A stretch of DNA of 64,000 bases from Clostridia bacterium. GTDB taxonomy: Bacteria > Bacillota > Clostridia > Oscillospirales > CAG-272. The translations under genes were made by a program, and so were the position numbers. The DNA lies in the NCBI GenBank assembly GCA_017387685.1, contig JAFOEU010000010.1:62001-126000 (forward strand), in the 5' to 3' direction. Below are positions 60,579-64,000 of this stretch, one piece after another. Below the pieces are notes generated by a model that was given only the letters and a program-made list of their open reading frames with translations, was not told where the DNA came from and ran no database searches. The stretch's first letter is position 1; every line of letters begins with the position of its first letter.

Positions 60579-60592
60579 GTTTATGGTAAAAT
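60564..60592 (+). promoter_or_regulatory. Promoter overlapping the terminator arm
   Basis: TTGACT (60564-60569) lies in the right arm of the terminator stem, 17 bases before TAAAAT (60587-60592) which follows TGG. If used, it gives an untranslated leader of about 170 bases before the gene at 60773. A second TATAAT at 60734-60739 has no good -35. Confidence 0.68.
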
Positions 60593-60772
60593 AAAATCAG
60601 AGAAATATTTTGAAAATATGTGACAAAATCGACTTGCTTTGCGACTGTATAAGTGAAGGAGTACTAAAAAAATTTAAATTATCCCAAAAACCTTACTATT
60701 TATCCCTGATTTCGTTTCGGGGCGAAAAATATGATATAATAAATAAAGACAACAGAAAAGGAGAAAATGTCT

Positions 60773-62176
60773 ATGAAAAAATTAATGTCAACCATCCTCG
60801 TCTTCGCCTTTATTTTGGCTGCATTGAGTGCACTTGCGCCGAGTATTTCAGCAAAGAGCGCAACGATCAGCGAGAGCGAAGCAAGAGAATTGGTGGTACA
60901 AGCCTCGGATTTCTTTTATGACACCAGAGTAGAAGGATATAACGAAGATTTTGTGGATCGTAAATCGGAAGACCGCCGCAAGGTGCATTATCCCGAATAT
61001 GACCTTAACGTGACGTATCTGCCGGTCTATGAAACCAAACTCCCCGGCGGATCATATTCCGCAATGTGTGAGCTCGCAAAGACGATCTATGCGGGTGACG
61101 CGGCGTCCGATTCCTATAGTCTTGGTATGTACTATATATTTGACGGAAATGATCAAAATGTAATAAAATACCCGAATTTTTACATTGATGATAGAGGAAA
61201 TGTTTTTGCAAATCACTTCCTTGAGTATGGGTATATCAGCGTGAGGGAGGATACTGTAAATTTGGTTTCGAATATTCGCGGTGATTCGTCGGAAGCGAGC
61301 GCGATAATTGCGATCCGTTCCTATTGGGCAGACGGTCCGAGACCGTATTACCATTACCCTGTTGAGTGCAAGTTCGTAAATACCGATGACGGCTGGAGAA
61401 TTGCCGAATCCGAATTCAGTATTCTTTTTGCGACAAATAAAGATTATCTTGATGCTTACAGAGAAGCTAATCCCGAAAAAGTTAACCCCGATGCTTTGAA
61501 GTTTACGGCTGCCGAGGCGAAGTATCTTGTTGACCTAACGGTGACGGATTGTTTAATTGACTATTATGTCGGTTACTATGAAAGATATCTTGAATACGTG
61601 CAGCGCAAAAAACTCGAAGTAAATGAAATAGTCAAAGAAGTAACCAATCCCGATGGTTCAAAGAGTGCCGTGAAGTATGTGGAGGATATCGAGTATATCG
61701 GGACAGATGGTTATGCGGGGATTTTTTTAACAGAAGAAGCTTCAGAATCCTTTATGAAAAAAGTGTATTACAACAATGATTTCGATAATTTTATAACTGA
61801 GGGAAATACACAATATATGGCGTATCTCGACGGTGCCGACGATCTTTCGTTTGTATATGATCCGAATGAGGTTGTCGTTGAAGTTATTGAATCCACCGAT
61901 AAAGAGGCAACCGCGCGGGTATATTGCGGCTTGAAAAGGGATGGCAAGGTTATCCCGATATACATTGAATGCAAATTTGAAAAAGAATATTCACGGTGGT
62001 ATATTGCGGAATCCGATTTCGTCGATATGCTCACCTCGGCTGACGGATTTGAATACACCGTCGGCGAAGCCCCCGCCACCGGCGACCGCGCATTCGACAC
62101 CCTCACCCTCTGCCTCGGCGGTATGGCGATCGTGATGTCCGCGCTCTGCATTGTTCGCAGAAGAAGAGAATTTTAA
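60773..62176 (+). CDS. Secreted two-domain surface protein A, APATGD tail
   Basis: The 467-residue protein has a signal peptide (residues 1-27, ending SISAK) and two tandem domains. Each domain closes with an ECKFxxxxxxWxIAES motif (near residues 199 and 399); such closing strands are common in NTF2-like folds. The tail is APATGDRAFDTLT, a hydrophobic helix, then IVRRRREF, an xPxTG anchor. The start at 60773 has AGGAG nine bases upstream; an ATG six bases earlier is too close to that site. It forms a paralogous pair with the next gene, 34 bases on. The function is unknown; surface display is inferred. Confidence 0.82.
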   Translation: MKKLMSTILVFAFILAALSALAPSISAKSATISESEARELVVQASDFFYDTRVEGYNEDFVDRKSEDRRKVHYPEYDLNVTYLPVYETKLPGGSYSAMCELAKTIYAGDAASDSYSLGMYYIFDGNDQNVIKYPNFYIDDRGNVFANHFLEYGYISVREDTVNLVSNIRGDSSEASAIIAIRSYWADGPRPYYHYPVECKFVNTDDGWRIAESEFSILFATNKDYLDAYREANPEKVNPDALKFTAAEAKYLVDLTVTDCLIDYYVGYYERYLEYVQRKKLEVNEIVKEVTNPDGSKSAVKYVEDIEYIGTDGYAGIFLTEEASESFMKKVYYNNDFDNFITEGNTQYMAYLDGADDLSFVYDPNEVVVEVIESTDKEATARVYCGLKRDGKVIPIYIECKFEKEYSRWYIAESDFVDMLTSADGFEYTVGEAPATGDRAFDTLTLCLGGMAIVMSALCIVRRRREF

Positions 62177-62210
62177 TCAAAACTTACCACAAAGAAAGGA
62201 CGGTAAAACA

Positions 62211-63677
62211 ATGAAAAAGCTTTTATCGATCATTTTAGTCCTCACCTTCTGCCTTGCCGCCTTTTCGGTACTTGCGCCGAGCGTTTCGGCGGCTGATGCA
62301 ACGATCAGCGAGAGCGAAGCGAAAGAGTTGATAGCGAAGGCGTATAAGTTTTACAGTGATGCCATAGTTGACAGTTGGATAGATAACGATAATCTCGTTG
62401 ACCATCAGTCCGATGATACGCGTAAGATCTATAATTCGGAGCTTGACAGAACTTTATATTATTATCCCGTATACGAATCAAAGCTTCCGGGAGGCTCGTA
62501 TTCCGCGATGCTCGAGGTTGTTAAAGAGATATATACCGATGCTCTTGTCTTTGGCGACCACCAAATTTCGTCACATATGTGGCGTCAGGATTCCGACGGT
62601 TCATACTTGAACGATTATATATATGTACCTATATACCACGTTGCCGAAAACGGCAAGGTTTACGGTCAAGATCACAAAGAATATGCGGATTACAGCGTTT
62701 ACATTTCGGGAACAAATGCCGATTATTACAATGGCTCATTCGACGGAGAGATACACCTTAAAATAACGTCGGGTGACTCAAAAAGCGCAACCGCGTTTAT
62801 TATCATGGGTTTTTATCACGGTGACAGTGCACGTTCACAGTATCACGGAACTGTTGAATGTAAATTTGAAAATACAGCAGACGGATGGCGGATCGCGGAA
62901 TCAGAATTCAGCGTTTTGATGGCGTCATCCTCGCTTGGACTTTCGATCTACCGACAGGTTAACCCCGAAGCAACCGACCAGGACGTTTACAAGCTTACCG
63001 ATTTCGAAGCAAAGTATATTGTTGATGGTTATATATTCGATTACATATTGGAAAGGTATTGCAATTATTATCAGAATTACGTTGATTATGCCAAGAGAGC
63101 ACAAAAAGAAGTTAATGAAATCGTAAAAGAGATCGCAGCTTCCGATGGTTCCAAACACACGATGAGGTACGTGGAATATCTGCCGCGGATTTATTTCCTC
63201 GATGACGCATGGGAATATTATCTGGATATTGATTTCGTCAAAGAACACGTGCTGAAAGCATATCGGGACAATGAATTCGATATGTTTATAACCGAAGGCA
63301 GTACAGAGTATATAGCTGTGCTTGATGCGGATGATCTTTTGTTTGTGTATGACCGCAACGAAGCAGTCGTAGAGGTTATCGAATCTACCGATACAGAAGC
63401 CACCGCGCGCGTATACTGCGGTTTGAAAAAGGACGGGGCGGTGATTCCGATATATGTTGAATGCAAATTTGAAAGATTCAACACTCTTATCCAATGGCAT
63501 CTTGCCGATTCCGCGTTCGTCGATATGGTAACCTCGGCTGAAGGATTTGAATATACCGTAGGCGAAGCGCCTGCAACGGGTGATAACGCTTTTGACACCA
63601 TCGCCCTCTACCTCAGCGGTATGGCGATCGTTATTTCCGTGGTTTGCTTTGCGCGACGTAGGAGAATAGAAGAATAA
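62211..63677 (+). CDS. Secreted two-domain surface protein B, APATGD tail
   Basis: The 488-residue paralogue of the preceding gene, with the same signal peptide type (LAPSVSAA), SESEAKELI start of domain 1, two copies of the ECKF...AES/ADS closing motif, and the tail APATGDNAFDTIA, hydrophobic helix, FARRRRIEE. The start at 62211 has AGAAAGGA upstream; an in-frame extension upstream overlaps the previous gene and lacks one. The pair are probably co-transcribed. Similar length and the conserved SKLPGGSYSAM segment show a recent duplication followed by divergence. Confidence 0.82.
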   Translation: MKKLLSIILVLTFCLAAFSVLAPSVSAADATISESEAKELIAKAYKFYSDAIVDSWIDNDNLVDHQSDDTRKIYNSELDRTLYYYPVYESKLPGGSYSAMLEVVKEIYTDALVFGDHQISSHMWRQDSDGSYLNDYIYVPIYHVAENGKVYGQDHKEYADYSVYISGTNADYYNGSFDGEIHLKITSGDSKSATAFIIMGFYHGDSARSQYHGTVECKFENTADGWRIAESEFSVLMASSSLGLSIYRQVNPEATDQDVYKLTDFEAKYIVDGYIFDYILERYCNYYQNYVDYAKRAQKEVNEIVKEIAASDGSKHTMRYVEYLPRIYFLDDAWEYYLDIDFVKEHVLKAYRDNEFDMFITEGSTEYIAVLDADDLLFVYDRNEAVVEVIESTDTEATARVYCGLKKDGAVIPIYVECKFERFNTLIQWHLADSAFVDMVTSAEGFEYTVGEAPATGDNAFDTIALYLSGMAIVISVVCFARRRRIEE

Positions 63678-63683
63678 ATATAC

Positions 63684-63711
63684 AAAAATCAAGCCGCGAG
63701 GCTTGATTTTT
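63684..63711 (+). terminator. Terminator of the paired surface genes
   Basis: A perfect 12 bp stem (63684-63695 with 63700-63711) with a GCGA loop; the stem ends in five T. Confidence 0.88.
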
Positions 63712-63742
63712 GCTTTATATGAAACTTTTTGTTGGTAATGAC

Positions 63743-63771
63743 TTGCAAATTTGATAAATTTGTTGTATAAT
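63743..63771 (+). promoter_or_regulatory. Promoter of the final Gfo/Idh gene
   Basis: TTGCAA (63743-63748), 17 bases, TATAAT (63766-63771). Confidence 0.8.
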
Positions 63772-63826
63772 GTTATATGTATGAGCAGATTTATCTGCAA
63801 TCTATTCTAAATTGTGAGGCAAAACT

Positions 63827-64000
63827 ATGAGCGAAGTTAAAAACGTACAGAAAACAGGCTGCGCCGTCATCGGCTACGGCGGAATGGGCGGCTGGCACAC
63901 CAGATATATTCTTGAAAGTGACGTAGCGTACCTTTGCGGTATCTACGACATCAATCCCGTTAAGGTCGAGCTTGCAAAGACCAACGGCATCCGCGCGTAT
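63827..64000 (+). CDS. Gfo/Idh/MocA family oxidoreductase (3' truncated by window edge)
   Basis: Only the first 58 residues are present. They form the start of a Rossmann fold: GCAVIGYGGMGGWHTRYIL (residues 11-29, GxGxxG type) and CGIYDINPVKVELA, as in sugar oxidoreductases such as the gene at 40.5 kb, but with a different N-terminal extension. The start has TGTGAGG upstream and a good promoter. The substrate cannot be inferred. Confidence 0.85.
   Translation, partial: MSEVKNVQKTGCAVIGYGGMGGWHTRYILESDVAYLCGIYDINPVKVELAKTNGIRAY

Noticed and set aside
60610..60921. 103-residue rightward frame ahead of surface protein A
   Set aside because: It overlaps the signal peptide of a well-supported gene in another frame and has no ribosome site; its translation is unlike any known protein.

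Overview
This 64 kb window looks like a chromosome piece from an uncultured gut-type member of Clostridia (Bacillota). Supporting signs are the shared promoter type (TTGACA-like box, always 17 bp, then TATAAT-like box, usually with a TG just upstream), AGAAAGG/GGAGG ribosome sites, HPr kinase, MreBCD with a class B PBP, a SipL-like DUF3794+LysM spore-coat type protein, and many secreted proteins ending in xPxTG(D)-helix-basic tails. The genus cannot be named from what is visible.

Layout. 1-6 kb: the end of ileS, then lspA, an RluA-type pseudouridine synthase and a Cof-type HAD phosphatase (rightward), facing a CDF metal transporter. 5.8-9.7 kb: a leftward operon of an iron-sulfur flavin (old-yellow-enzyme type) reductase with both aconitase X subunits. 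9.8-20 kb: five leftward tandem paralogues of a GLUG-repeat surface protein, each with its own matching promoter and terminator. 20-24.5 kb: a 2-hydroxyacid dehydrogenase, divergent from a GH29 alpha-L-fucosidase, then a block of palindromes and a lipoprotein. 24.6-31.4 kb: dut, maf, mreB, mreC, mreD, PBP2 and two small genes, a cell-elongation cluster. 31.4-36.7 kb: secreted proteins (EEP-fold lipoprotein, CHAP/SH3 protein, a protein with seven Cys-rich 48-residue repeats, a 63-residue membrane protein). 36.8-44.4 kb: leftward SipL-like protein, DppA-type peptidase, sugar isomerase and Gfo/Idh oxidoreductase, PmbA and TldD. 44.7-47 kb: a malate/lactate-type dehydrogenase with malic enzyme. 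47-53.9 kb: a compact leftward phage head/packaging module. 54-55 kb: hprK, then a 270 bp MITE-like element. 55.5-63.7 kb: a PrsA-like foldase and several membrane-anchored or wall-anchored proteins. The window ends in a second Gfo/Idh gene.

How the parts fit: much of the window serves the cell envelope, meaning elongation (mreBCD-PBP2), export and folding (lspA, PrsA-like) and surface display (GLUG array, Cys-repeat protein, paired APATGD proteins). Metabolic parts are small catabolic units (fucosidase, sugar isomerase plus oxidoreductase, malate dehydrogenase plus malic enzyme), with HprK as the expected link to carbon catabolite control. The strongest candidates for something undescribed are (1) the intact capsid and packaging module with no integrase, tail, lysis or regulator genes, preceded by a four-copy repeat phased at 10 bp; (2) the GLUG array, with mosaic paralogues behind interchangeable promoters; (3) the flavin reductase-aconitase X operon; and (4) the nested-hairpin TA-flanked element beside hprK. 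All calls come from reading the sequence; no database search was run.
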